This document shows positions 15,776 through 23,788 of a stretch of 39,810 bases of DNA, piece by piece. The translations under genes were made by a program, and so were the position numbers. The notes under the pieces are model-generated. The model made no database searches, was not told where the DNA came from, and was given only the letters and a program-made list of their open reading frames with translations. The stretch covers positions 1-39,810 of the forward strand of contig NZ_CACWPP010000017.1 of the NCBI RefSeq assembly GCF_902762735.1, given 5' to 3'. Within the stretch, counting starts at the first letter, position 1; the number at the start of each line of letters is the position of its first letter. Source of the DNA: an uncultured Ruminococcus sp. GTDB taxonomy: Bacteria > Bacillota > Clostridia > Oscillospirales > Ruminococcaceae.

Positions 15776-15870
15776 AAGGGGGCTGCAAAGCTCCCGAAAA
15801 AGCGGGCGAGCACAGGTCATCTCTATCAGTCGCGCTGACAGGTAGGGCTGGTCTTTGGTCGCCCGTTATC
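15776..15870 (+). ncRNA. Structured leader/attenuator between SCIFF and its maturase
   Basis: A hairpin GGGGGCT-GCAA-AGCTCCC (about 15778-15795, one wobble pair) is followed by a long-range stem CGGGCGA (15803-15809) / TCGCCCG (15859-15865). That stem encloses a smaller hairpin TCAG-TCGCG-CTGA. There is no T tract, so it is not a classical terminator. The likely role is mRNA processing or stabilisation that makes the peptide message more abundant than the maturase message. This is inference from base pairing only. Confidence 0.5.
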
Positions 15871-15922
15871 ATTTATGTGAGTTTAGATAATAACGAATAT
15901 AACGATAATGCGAGGGAATAAT

Positions 15923-17296
15923 ATGATCCATAAGTTCAAACTGGCAGGTTACAATATTCTGCTGGATGTTAACAGCGGCGGTGTACACATAGTTGATGAC
16001 CTGACTTACGACCTGCTAGACAGGGTAGAGCCGCCTTTTGACGAGTCATGTCCCAAAGATGTGATGGAAAGGCTTTCACGCACTTATCCCGCTGAAGATG
16101 TCGAGGAGTGCTATGAGGAGATAGTTTCGCTCTATAATGACAAGATACTCTTCTCTGAGGATGATTATGAGAAGTTCGCGCTGGCATCGGTGGCATCTCC
16201 CATAAAGGCTATGTGCCTGCATGTTTCGCATGACTGTAACCTCAGATGCAAGTACTGCTTCGCTTCAACAGGCGATTTCGGCGAAGGCAGAAAACTGATG
16301 GACTTTGAGACTGCCAAGCGTGCGATAGATTTTCTGATCGAAAAGTCTTATGGCAGAAAATTCCTTGAAGTTGATTTCTTCGGCGGCGAACCTTCGATGA
16401 ATTTCGATGTTGTGATGAAAACTGTTGAATACGCTCGTTCCCGCGAGAAAGAGTGCGACAAGGTATTTCGCTTTACAACAACCACAAACGGTATGCACCT
16501 GACTGATGATATGATAGATTTCATCAACCGCGAGATGTATAACGTTGTGCTTTCCATCGACGGCAGAAAAGAGGTCAATGACCGTATGAGAGTGCGCGTT
16601 GACGGCACAGGCTGCTATGACCTTATCACCAAGAATTTCAAGCGCCTTGTCGATAAGCGCGGCAACGATAAGGACTGGTACGTGCGCGGAACTTATACCA
16701 AGTACAATCTGGATTTCTCTGAGGACGTTATGCACCTCTATGACCTGGGCTTTGAACAGATCTCTGTTGAGCCTGTTATGGCTGATCCTAAAGAACCTTA
16801 TGCTATAACCGAAGCTGACCTGCCCCGCATTTTCAAGGAGTATGAAGTGCTTGCCGAAAAGATCGCCAAGATACGTGCTGACGGAAAGTTCATCAACTTC
16901 TTCCACTTTATGCTCGACCTCGATCAGGGTCCCTGCGCTATCAAGCGTCTGCGCGGCTGCGGCTGCGGCAACGAGTATGTTGCTGTCACACCTGACGGCG
17001 ACATTTATCCATGTCATCAGTTCGTAGGCGTTGAGGAATATAGGATGGGCAGCCTGTATGACGGCAGCTTCAACATGGAAATGAAGAACGATTTTGCAAG
17101 GGCGCACGTTTACACCAAGCCCGAATGCAAGAAATGCTGGGCGAAGTTCTATTGCAGCGGCGGCTGCAACGCCAATAACTATATCTATCAGCACGATATT
17201 CGTGCAGCTCACAAGCTGTCATGTCAGATACAGAAGAAGCGCCTTGAGGTGGCTATAATGATGAAGGCTGTACAGCTTCTGGGCGAGGCTGAGTGA
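15923..17296 (+). CDS. scfB: SCIFF radical SAM maturase (thioether-forming, SPASM domain)
   Basis: A 457-residue radical SAM enzyme that installs Cys-to-Thr thioether bridges in SCIFF. The N-terminal 90 residues resemble a peptide-recognition domain (MIHKFKLAGYNILLDVNSGG). The radical SAM cluster motif is C105-x3-C109-x2-C112 (SHDCNLRCKYCF), followed by FFGGEPSMNFD and SIDGRKEVND. The C-terminal SPASM domain supplies auxiliary-cluster cysteines: C338, C346, C348, C364 (IYPCHQF), C402, C405, C411 and C415 (ECKKCWAKFYCSGGC). The ATG at 15923 is chosen over that at 15908 because GAGGG lies at 15912-15916. It is immediately downstream of scfA and 1 bp before a SUKH-like gene. Confidence 0.96.
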   Translation: MIHKFKLAGYNILLDVNSGGVHIVDDLTYDLLDRVEPPFDESCPKDVMERLSRTYPAEDVEECYEEIVSLYNDKILFSEDDYEKFALASVASPIKAMCLHVSHDCNLRCKYCFASTGDFGEGRKLMDFETAKRAIDFLIEKSYGRKFLEVDFFGGEPSMNFDVVMKTVEYARSREKECDKVFRFTTTTNGMHLTDDMIDFINREMYNVVLSIDGRKEVNDRMRVRVDGTGCYDLITKNFKRLVDKRGNDKDWYVRGTYTKYNLDFSEDVMHLYDLGFEQISVEPVMADPKEPYAITEADLPRIFKEYEVLAEKIAKIRADGKFINFFHFMLDLDQGPCAIKRLRGCGCGNEYVAVTPDGDIYPCHQFVGVEEYRMGSLYDGSFNMEMKNDFARAHVYTKPECKKCWAKFYCSGGCNANNYIYQHDIRAAHKLSCQIQKKRLEVAIMMKAVQLLGEAE

Positions 17297-17297
17297 T

Positions 17298-17984
17298 ATG
17301 TTCGGCTACGAGGATATACGCAGTCTTTTCGGACTTGACGAGCCGTGCGGCTGGAGCGAGGAAGCTATTTCTTCCCTGAAAGCGGAGTATGGCAGTCTGC
17401 CAACTGCGCTAGAAGATTATTACAGGCTTTGCGCAGGCTGTGAAGAACTCACTCAAAACCCCGAGTGCGATTATCTTATGCCTGCCGATAAAGTCGGCAT
17501 GAAAAAGGCTGAGGGTTATTATGTTTTCTTTTCGGAAAATCAGAGCGTTTCTTTCTGGGGCATAAAGCTGAGCGATATGTCGCAGGACGACCCGCCCGTT
17601 TACGAAAATTACGGTGATAACAAGTGGTATCTTACAGGCGGCAGCCTTTCAAAGGTGCTGACGGCACATGCTTATCTGAACGCTGTCGGTGGCGTTCTTG
17701 AATATGCGCCCGATGACGGCTATCTCGAAGCTGATGCCAAACAGACTGAAAAACTGAAAAGCATGTTCACTCTTATTGAAACTGCTGACAGCGGCATTTA
17801 TATGGGTGCTCAGTTTTTCAAGGTCAATGATGACACTTTCATGGCAGTTATGCCGAATGGCGATAATTCCGTTATAATGCTCGCATCTGCTTCGGAAGAA
17901 GGCTTTGACTCTGCGGCTGAGGCTGTATATCCTGTTTTAGGTCTTGAATATGACGAGGAGAATGACGATGAAGAATATTGTTGA
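17298..17984 (+). CDS. SMI1/KNR4-like (SUKH) family protein
   Basis: A 228-residue acidic cytoplasmic protein. The N-terminal part follows the SMI1/KNR4 (SUKH) pattern: an acidic region, WSEEAISSLKAEYGSLPTAL, then LEDYYRLCAGCEEL, which matches the L-P-x-x-Y/L-x-x-F-Y entry of the fold. A middle block YYVFFSENQSVSFWGIKLSD and NKWYLTGGSLSKVLTAHAYL is also typical. SUKH proteins are commonly immunity or regulatory partners. No toxin gene is visible. The ATG starts 1 bp after the scfB stop, so it is read with the SCIFF maturase message. The last 17 nt overlap the next gene. Superfamily is fairly sure; function unknown. Confidence 0.72.
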   Translation: MFGYEDIRSLFGLDEPCGWSEEAISSLKAEYGSLPTALEDYYRLCAGCEELTQNPECDYLMPADKVGMKKAEGYYVFFSENQSVSFWGIKLSDMSQDDPPVYENYGDNKWYLTGGSLSKVLTAHAYLNAVGGVLEYAPDDGYLEADAKQTEKLKSMFTLIETADSGIYMGAQFFKVNDDTFMAVMPNGDNSVIMLASASEEGFDSAAEAVYPVLGLEYDEENDDEEYC

Positions 17985-18321
17985 TTATTATCCCGATAAA
18001 TACTGTGCCGATGGTGTGAACTGTGTTGCGGCAGGTGTGTACGAATTTGAGGGTCTGTATTTTACCAGCCTGTCCTTTGAGCAGGAACCTGAATTCGGTG
18101 AGCATGATGATGCAAGCGACATCTCGCAGCACCCGCTGGAAGATATACTCCACAAGTTCAATGTCTATGTGCAGGATTACTACGAGTATGATGTTTATTA
18201 CGGCTCTAAGGTCTGTCACCTTGAATTTGCTTCGCAGGAGATCGAGAATATCAAGGCTCTGCGTAGCATAATAGGCAAGCATGTTTACTGCAATAATGAC
18301 GGTGAACTGGTAATAGAATGA
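17968..18321 (+). CDS. Small acidic protein, unknown
   Basis: A 117-residue, strongly acidic and Tyr-rich protein (for example YVQDYYEYDVYYGS), without signal peptide or membrane segment. I do not recognise the family. GAGGAG at 17955-17960 is 7 nt before the ATG at 17968, inside the end of the SUKH-like gene, so translation is probably coupled. A short extension upstream (ATG 17944) lacks a ribosome binding site. The pairing with a SUKH-like protein hints that the two work together, for example as immunity-type partners, but there is no direct support. A terminator hairpin follows. Confidence 0.7.
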   Translation: MKNIVDYYPDKYCADGVNCVAAGVYEFEGLYFTSLSFEQEPEFGEHDDASDISQHPLEDILHKFNVYVQDYYEYDVYYGSKVCHLEFASQEIENIKALRSIIGKHVYCNNDGELVIE

Positions 18322-18328
18322 TATTGCA

Positions 18329-18359
18329 GATACCTCTGTCAGCGGCAGGGGTATCTTTT
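18329..18359 (+). terminator. Terminator after the scfB-SUKH-acidic protein genes
   Basis: GATACCTCTG (18329-18338) pairs with CAGGGGTATC (18346-18355) with one wobble, followed by TTTTG. Confidence 0.75.
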
Positions 18360-18472
18360 GTTATTCGGAGATCTTTTTTGATAAAACGTAAGTCTGCTTT
18401 TATTCTCCCTCGCCGTATGCGGCGGAGGATACACTGATCGAAATTTTTGCTTCATTTTGTAACATAGAAAAT
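18360..18472. other. Intergenic stretch with an unassigned C/G-rich hairpin
   Basis: No gene is seen. A hairpin CGCCG (18411-18415) / CGGCG (18420-18424), extended by CCT/AGG around one bulged G, has the same C-rich/G-rich centre style as the mobile elements in this window. I could not find matching ends, so it is not called an element. Confidence 0.35.
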
Positions 18473-18632
18473 TGTGGTTATCCCGCTGACACACCACAAA
18501 AACATCGGCTATACAGAACTTAAGGTTCTTGGCGTATATTTTTCCCCCGCCGCAGGCGGGGGAAAGATATGGGGCGCTCAATTATCCTTTTGTTTACCGC
18601 ATTTTTAGTTGGTGTGCTAAAGGGATAGTCAT
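18473..18632. mobile_element. MITE-like element, family 1, copy 1 (160 bp)
   Basis: A 160-bp non-coding element, differing by eye at only four positions from the copy at 37026. The ends are imperfect inverted repeats: TGTGGTTATCCC plus GCTGACACACCA on the left, and on the right the reverse complement ATGACTATCCC plus TTTAGCACACCA. It is flanked by a perfect 9-bp direct repeat ATAGAAAAT (18464-18472 and 18633-18641). The centre holds a hairpin TTCCCCCGCC / GGCGGGGGAA with a short loop. It has no coding capacity and so needs a transposase in trans. It ends 38 bp before the -35 box of the cysteine synthase promoter. Confidence 0.88.
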
Positions 18633-18670
18633 ATAGAAAATTGATTTCCGTGCTTTTGTTATGCCCGTAC

Positions 18671-18699
18671 TTGACAAAACTGCACATTTGTAGTAAAAT
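18671..18699 (+). promoter_or_regulatory. Promoter of the cysteine synthase gene
   Basis: -35 TTGACA (18671-18676), 17-bp spacer, -10 TAAAAT (18694-18699). It lies just downstream of the family 1 element. Confidence 0.75.
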
Positions 18700-18737
18700 A
18701 TATATGTTTTTTATAACATGGAACGGAGAAGATAACT

Positions 18738-19664
18738 ATGATCTATAATAACGTACTCGATGCTCTCGGTCATACGCCGATGATAAGACTTAACCGCATG
18801 AACAAGCCGGGAAACGCAGAAGTGCTGGTAAAGTTCGAGGGGCTGAACGTCGGCGGCTCTATCAAGACAAGAACTGCCTATAACATGATACTCAACGCTG
18901 AAAAAGAGGGGCTTATCAACGAAAATACCATTATAGTTGAGCCTACCAGCGGCAATCAGGGCATTGGTCTTGCACTTGTGGGCGCTGTGCGCGGCTATAA
19001 AGTGATAATCATAATGCCCGATTCTGTCAGTGAAGAAAGACGCAAGCTGGTGGAACATTACGGCGCTCAGGTCATGCTGATACACGATCACGGCGACATC
19101 GGCGCATGTATTCAGGAGTGCCTTGATACGGCACTGCGCATGGCTGAGGAAGACCCAAACGTTTTCGTGCCTCAGCAGTTTGCAAATCCAAATAATGTAT
19201 ATGCCCATAAGTATCACACTGCCCTTGAGATAATGGAGCAGACAGCAGGCAAGATAGACGGCTTCTGCTCAGGCATCGGCACGGGCGGAACTATCACAGG
19301 TATAGGCGAAGCTCTCCGCGCACAGTACCCCGACCTTGAAATATGGGCTGTCGAGCCGGAAAACGCGGCTATCCTCGCAGGCGGCACTATCGGCACACAT
19401 TTGCAGATGGGTATTGGCGACGGCATTATCCCCGATATACTTAATCAGAATATCTATGATGAGATCTATATAGTCAGCGATGAGGAAGCTATTCAGACAG
19501 CTAAAGACCTCGCTTCAAAAGAGGGCATAATGTGCGGCATATCCAGCGGCACAAACGTGGCTGCTGCTCTTAAACTGGCTGAAAAGCTGGGCGAGGGCAA
19601 AACTGTTGTCACTATACTGCCCGATACCGCCGAAAGGTATTTCTCAACTCCGCTTTTTGAATGA
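18738..19664 (+). CDS. cysK: PLP-dependent cysteine synthase family protein
   Basis: A 308-residue fold-type II pyridoxal-phosphate enzyme. The expected reaction is O-acetylserine plus sulfide to cysteine. The PLP lysine is Lys43 in GGSIKTRTA, where classical CysK has SVKDR. The substrate loop reads PTSGNQGIGLA instead of PTSGNTGIGLA, and the phosphate-binding loop is GIGTGGTITGIG. The C-terminal GIMCGISSGTNVAAAL is canonical. These two substitutions place it in a divergent clade, so the acceptor substrate (O-acetylserine, O-phosphoserine or another) is not certain. GGAG precedes the ATG. It has its own promoter, is monocistronic and is followed by the T-box unit. Confidence 0.85.
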   Translation: MIYNNVLDALGHTPMIRLNRMNKPGNAEVLVKFEGLNVGGSIKTRTAYNMILNAEKEGLINENTIIVEPTSGNQGIGLALVGAVRGYKVIIIMPDSVSEERRKLVEHYGAQVMLIHDHGDIGACIQECLDTALRMAEEDPNVFVPQQFANPNNVYAHKYHTALEIMEQTAGKIDGFCSGIGTGGTITGIGEALRAQYPDLEIWAVEPENAAILAGGTIGTHLQMGIGDGIIPDILNQNIYDEIYIVSDEEAIQTAKDLASKEGIMCGISSGTNVAAALKLAEKLGEGKTVVTILPDTAERYFSTPLFE

Positions 19665-19687
19665 TCTGAGAAAATTCTTAAAACCAC

Positions 19688-19716
19688 TTGACAAAAACTG
19701 CTTTTTCGTATATAAT
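19688..19716 (+). promoter_or_regulatory. Promoter of the T-box leader
   Basis: Consensus -35 TTGACA (19688-19693), 17-bp spacer, consensus -10 TATAAT (19711-19716). Confidence 0.88.
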
Positions 19717-19723
19717 AGTTGTA

Positions 19724-19962
19724 TATGTAAATGCTATGACGGAATTATCCGCATCGGGAGGACTCAGAGAGAGAGCGGTCGGTGAAAGCTCTTGTCCGAG
19801 CGGCGGTGGCTGACCTGAGCTTGCACTGTGAAAACAGTGACGTATTTCTGCGTTAAAGATGTTGAGCGGGTCATGTTCGGGTGTTTTGCGAACATGGTCA
19901 ATTTGGGTGGTATCACGGAGTTTTTCGGCTTCGTCCCATATTCTGGGGCGGGGCTGTTTTTA
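19724..19962 (+). promoter_or_regulatory. Alanine T-box riboswitch leader with terminator
   Basis: A T-box leader that reads the charging state of tRNA-Ala. The stem I base pairs CTCAG (19763-19767) with CTGAG (19815-19819). The specifier triplet is probably GCT (19809-19811, followed by GA), an alanine codon. The distal part contains the typical GGTCGGTG. Stem III is CACTGT-GAAA-ACAGTG (19824-19839). The T-box sequence is GGGTGGTATCACGGAG (19905-19920), whose TGGT can pair with the ACCA end of tRNA-Ala. The competing terminator pairs GGCTTCGTCCC (19927-19937) with the following G-rich stretch and ends in TTTTTAT (to about 19962). Uncharged tRNA-Ala should allow read-through into the vWA and alaS genes. 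The specifier call relies partly on alaS downstream. Confidence 0.92.
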
Positions 19963-19981
19963 TTTGCGGGAGGTGTATCTG

Positions 19982-20854
19982 TTGAGTGTGAGGCTTTCTA
20001 AGGAAGAGTCGGAGAAACGGCTTGACCTAAGAAAAGAAACTGTCAAAAAAGTCTGTCTGAAAAAGGCTGACATGTCCCATCTTATCAGCCGCGTTGCTGT
20101 TGTGCTTGATGTTTCGGGTTCTATGGCTGGGGCTTTCCGTTCCGGCATGGTGCAGGCAACTCTCGAAAGACTTCTGCCGCTGGCGATGGCATTTGACGAT
20201 GACGGTACGATGGAGGTCTGGACTTTCAGTCACGGTTTTAGAAGGCATAAGCCGCTGACCAGAGGAAATTTCTACAACTATATAAAGGATAATGGTCTGA
20301 CTTACGGCGGTGGTACTAACTACTCACCTGTAATGCGCGATGTAGGCAACTATTTCATAAAGGAAGAGCCTGCGTGTCTGCCGAATTATGTCATTTTCAT
20401 TACTGACGGCGAAAATTTTGATGAGCGTGAAACTGACCGTGTTATAAAGCATATCTCCCACTTTCCGATATTCTTCCAGTTTGTGGGGATAGGCAACACT
20501 TCTCCCAATGCATTCAAGTATCTGCGCCAGCTGGACGACATGGAGGACAGATACGTTGATAATGCGAACTTCTTCGCCATACAGACGCTTTCGGATATAA
20601 ATTTGATTGATGACACCGAACTTTATACAAAACTGCTTGACGAGTACCCGAAATGGCTTAGTTATCCGCAGGTCAAAGAAATGATAGCTGACGGTGACAA
20701 GCTGTTTGAAACCAAGGAAAAGCATCTTAAAAAGCTGAATAAAGTCAAGTACGGCTCACCCTTTGATGAAAAGCCGACTAAAGGCGGCAAAGGCTGGGAT
20801 ATAGCCCAAACTGTGATCGAGATACTTGGGGAGATCATTGACGCTTTTACCTGA
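19982..20854 (+). CDS. von Willebrand factor A domain protein (TerF-like)
   Basis: A 290-residue cytoplasmic protein with a vWA domain. The metal-ion-dependent adhesion site is complete: D43-x-S45-x-S47 (LDVSGSM), Thr112 in GGGTNYSP and Asp142 in FITDGE. The segments VQATLERLLPLAMAFDDDG and FQFVGIG are typical of the vWA-TerF group, associated in other bacteria with tellurite/stress (Ter) systems. No other ter gene is nearby. The start is a TTG 8 nt after GGGAGG; the longer frame upstream overlaps the T-box and is not used. It lies between the alanine T-box and alaS, so it is presumably induced on alanine-tRNA shortage. Role unknown. Confidence 0.85.
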   Translation: MSVRLSKEESEKRLDLRKETVKKVCLKKADMSHLISRVAVVLDVSGSMAGAFRSGMVQATLERLLPLAMAFDDDGTMEVWTFSHGFRRHKPLTRGNFYNYIKDNGLTYGGGTNYSPVMRDVGNYFIKEEPACLPNYVIFITDGENFDERETDRVIKHISHFPIFFQFVGIGNTSPNAFKYLRQLDDMEDRYVDNANFFAIQTLSDINLIDDTELYTKLLDEYPKWLSYPQVKEMIADGDKLFETKEKHLKKLNKVKYGSPFDEKPTKGGKGWDIAQTVIEILGEIIDAFT

Positions 20855-20887
20855 TATGAAACTTATTTTTGAAAGGAAAGATATATA

Positions 20888-23545
20888 ATGGAATGGACAA
20901 GTCTGAACGACCTCAGAGAGTCGTATCTGAAATTTTTTGAGAGCAAGGGCTGCCTCAGACACAAGAGCTACCCCCTCGTCCCTCAGAATGATAAGAGCCT
21001 GCTGCTGATAGTTGCAGGCATGGCACCGCTCAAGCCTTACTTCACAGGTCAGGAAGTTCCCCCGAGAGTGAGAATGACCACCTGCCAGAAGTGCATCAGA
21101 ACAGGCGATATTGAAAACGTCGGCAAGACCGCGCGTCACGGCACTTATTTCGAGATGCTGGGCAACTTCTCTTTCGGCGACTATTTCAAGAAAGAAGCTA
21201 TCGCATGGGCTTGGGAGTATGTTACCGATGTGCTGAAACTTCCCCTTGACAGACTGCATGTTTCGGTATACGAAGATGATGACGAGGCTGAGAAGATCTG
21301 GCATGAAGAGATCGGCGTGCCGATGGATCATATCGTTCGCATGGGCAAGGAAGATAACTTCTGGGAGGCCGGTACGGACGGTCCCTGCGGTCCATGTTCA
21401 GAGATATATTTCGATCGCGGCGAAAAGTACGGCTGCGGCAAGCCCACCTGCGGCGTAGGCTGTGACTGTGACAGATATATGGAGTTCTGGAATCTCGTTT
21501 TCACTCAGTTTGAAAGACATGAGGACGGCACTTACACACCTCTTGCACAGAAGAACATCGACACAGGCATGGGTCTTGAAAGACTGGCTGCACTGATGCA
21601 GGGTGTTGACTCCATATTCGATGTCGATACTGTAAAGGCTATACGCGACCACATCTGCAAGATAGCAGGCTGTGAGTATGGCAAGGAGTACAAGAAGGAC
21701 GTTTCTATCCGCGTTATCACCGACCATATCCGCGCAGTTACTTTCCTCGCTTCCGACGGCGTTCTGCCATCGAATGAGGGCAGAGGTTATGTTATGAGAA
21801 GACTTCTCAGACGCGCAGTCCGTCACGGCAAGCTGCTGGGTATCAACGGTCTGTTCCTGAAAGACCTGGTAAAGACTGTTGTTGACTGCAACAAGTGCGA
21901 ATATAACGAGCTGGAAGAAAAGTTCGACTACATCGTTAAGGTGCTGACCACCGAAGAGCAGAACTTCAACTCTACCATAGACAGAGGTATGAAGATACTG
22001 GACGAGTATATCGAGAAACTTCAGGCTGAGGGCAAGACCACTCTTGACGGCGAGAGCTGCTTCAAACTCAGTGATACCTACGGTTTCCCGCTTGACCTGA
22101 CCCGCGAGATACTGGAGGAAAAGGGTCTTGCCGCTGATGAAGAGGGCTACGCTGTCTGCATGGAAAAGCAGAGAGAAACTGCCCGCGGCGCAAGAGAGTC
22201 ACAGGGCTACATGGGCGCTGAGGAAACTGTTTTCCATAAGATAGACAAGAACGTTTCCACCAAGTTCACAGGTTACGACAAGACTGAGGACACAGGCGTT
22301 ATCTCCTACCTTGCTAACGATGAAGACCTTATCGAGAATGCAGGCGTTGAGGATATAGTTTACATCGTGCCTGATCAGACTTGCTTCTATGCTGAGAGCG
22401 GCGGACAGGCAGGCGACACAGGTGTTATCGAAACTGCAACAGGCAAGGCTGAGGTACTTGATACACAGAAGGCTGTCGGCGGCAAATTCGCACTGAAAGT
22501 CAAGGTGACTGAGGGTGCGCTGACTAAAGGTCAGGCTGTTACCTTTAAGGTCGATAAGGCTAAGCGCCTTGCGACCATGAGAAACCACAGCTGCGCACAT
22601 CTGCTCCAGTCCGCACTGAGAACTGTTCTGGGCGAGCATGTTCATCAGGCTGGTCAGCTGGTAGACAGCCAGAGACTGCGTTTCGACTTCTCTCACTTCG
22701 AGGCTATGACCGCTGATGAAAAGGCACAGGTCGAGGCTCTTGTAAATAAGTATATATTTGATGCTCTTGAAATTACAATGGAAGAAATGCCCATCGCTGA
22801 GGCTCAGAAGCTGGGCGCTATGGCGCTGTTCGGTGAGAAGTACGGCGAAACTGTAAGAGTCGTTACTATGGGCGACAGGGCAAACGCTGCTTCCATCGAG
22901 TTCTGCGGCGGTACACACCTTGATAACACATCGAAGATAGGTCTGTTCAAGATAATCTCCGAGAACTCCGTAGCATCGGGCGTAAGAAGAATTGAAGCTG
23001 TAACAGGCACAGGCGTTCTTGAACTGCTCAACAGCAATATCGAAACTATCAACAAGGCGGCTGAAACCCTGAAACTCAACAATCCTGCCGAACTTGTTTC
23101 CCGCTGCGGTGCTGTTATGCAGGAGATAAAGGGTCTTGAAAAGGAGAGGGATTCTCTCGAAACTGCTATGGCAAACATGCGCGCTAAGTCGGTGCTGGAA
23201 AATGCAGTCGATGTAAAGGGCGTATCTGTTGCCACCGCTCAGCTGAACGGCGTTAAGCCCGATGTACTGAGAAAGATGGCTGACGAACTCAAGGCTGCCA
23301 ACGACAATGTGATCGTGGTTATGACCACCGTAAACGGCGATAAGGGCAACATTGTAGTTGCCGCAGGCAAGGACGCTGTTGCTAAGGGCGCACACGCAGG
23401 CAAGATAGCAGGCAAGATCGCTGCACTGACAAACGGCAAGGGCGGCGGCAGACCTGATTCTGCTATGGCAGGTGTGGGCGATGTATCGCTGATAGCTTCT
23501 GCCCTTGAAAAGGGTGCTGAGGTAGCAGGCGAGTTCATAAAGTAA
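20888..23545 (+). CDS. alaS: Alanyl-tRNA synthetase
   Basis: A complete 885-residue class II alanyl-tRNA synthetase that charges tRNA-Ala and edits mischarged Ser/Gly. The N-terminal catalytic domain has RMTTCQKCIRTGDIENVGKT and GTYFEMLGNFSFGDYFKKEA (motifs 1-2), then NIDTGMGLERL (motif 3). The editing domain has the zinc-binding HSCAHLLQ and CGGTHLDNTSKIG. The C-terminal C-Ala domain ends GKGGGRPDSAMAGVGD. Length and order match the family. GAAAGG precedes the ATG, 33 bp after the vWA gene, and expression should be governed by the T-box at 19724-19962. A 7-bp hairpin GGGGCAT/ATGCCCC (23562-23587) follows without a T tract. Confidence 0.98.
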   Translation: MEWTSLNDLRESYLKFFESKGCLRHKSYPLVPQNDKSLLLIVAGMAPLKPYFTGQEVPPRVRMTTCQKCIRTGDIENVGKTARHGTYFEMLGNFSFGDYFKKEAIAWAWEYVTDVLKLPLDRLHVSVYEDDDEAEKIWHEEIGVPMDHIVRMGKEDNFWEAGTDGPCGPCSEIYFDRGEKYGCGKPTCGVGCDCDRYMEFWNLVFTQFERHEDGTYTPLAQKNIDTGMGLERLAALMQGVDSIFDVDTVKAIRDHICKIAGCEYGKEYKKDVSIRVITDHIRAVTFLASDGVLPSNEGRGYVMRRLLRRAVRHGKLLGINGLFLKDLVKTVVDCNKCEYNELEEKFDYIVKVLTTEEQNFNSTIDRGMKILDEYIEKLQAEGKTTLDGESCFKLSDTYGFPLDLTREILEEKGLAADEEGYAVCMEKQRETARGARESQGYMGAEETVFHKIDKNVSTKFTGYDKTEDTGVISYLANDEDLIENAGVEDIVYIVPDQTCFYAESGGQAGDTGVIETATGKAEVLDTQKAVGGKFALKVKVTEGALTKGQAVTFKVDKAKRLATMRNHSCAHLLQSALRTVLGEHVHQAGQLVDSQRLRFDFSHFEAMTADEKAQVEALVNKYIFDALEITMEEMPIAEAQKLGAMALFGEKYGETVRVVTMGDRANAASIEFCGGTHLDNTSKIGLFKIISENSVASGVRRIEAVTGTGVLELLNSNIETINKAAETLKLNNPAELVSRCGAVMQEIKGLEKERDSLETAMANMRAKSVLENAVDVKGVSVATAQLNGVKPDVLRKMADELKAANDNVIVVMTTVNGDKGNIVVAAGKDAVAKGAHAGKIAGKIAALTNGKGGGRPDSAMAGVGDVSLIASALEKGAEVAGEFIK

Positions 23546-23628
23546 TTATTCTTTCGGCTGAGGGGCATAAGGTCAAACTCATGCCCCCGATGCCGTGATT
23601 TATCATATATAGATCGCTTTTTATCGAC

Positions 23629-23727
23629 TCCCAATTTTGATATGTATTGCTGATGATACAAAATGGCTGTTATTTCGTATTGTTCCCACGCCTTCGGCGG
23701 GGGAACAATACACAACCAAATTGGGAT
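23629..23727. mobile_element. MITE-like element, family 2, copy A (99 bp)
   Basis: A 99-bp non-coding element with imperfect inverted ends (TCCCAATTTTG on the left; reverse complement ATCCCAATTTGG on the right) continuing into TGTATTG on both sides. A near-perfect 16-bp stem lies around GTTCCCACGCC / GGCGGGGGAAC, with one mismatch. It differs at four positions by eye from the 99-bp copy at 36762. Flanks TTTATCGAC and TATATCGAA agree at 7 of 9 positions, a decayed target duplication. It lies between alaS and the HIT gene. Confidence 0.82.
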
Positions 23728-23788
23728 TATATCGAAAAGATCTGCAAGAAGATCGGACTAAAAACTAACGAAAACGGAGGTAAGAAAA

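Noticed and set aside
19859-19981. An N-terminal extension of the vWA protein
   Set aside because: The extension would be encoded by the T-box leader and terminator; a TTG with GGGAGG upstream at 19982 is a better start.
22199-23395. A long minus-strand open frame (398 codons) within alaS
   Set aside because: It lies wholly antisense to a complete alaS and has no recognisable motif; long antisense frames are common opposite GC-biased third positions.
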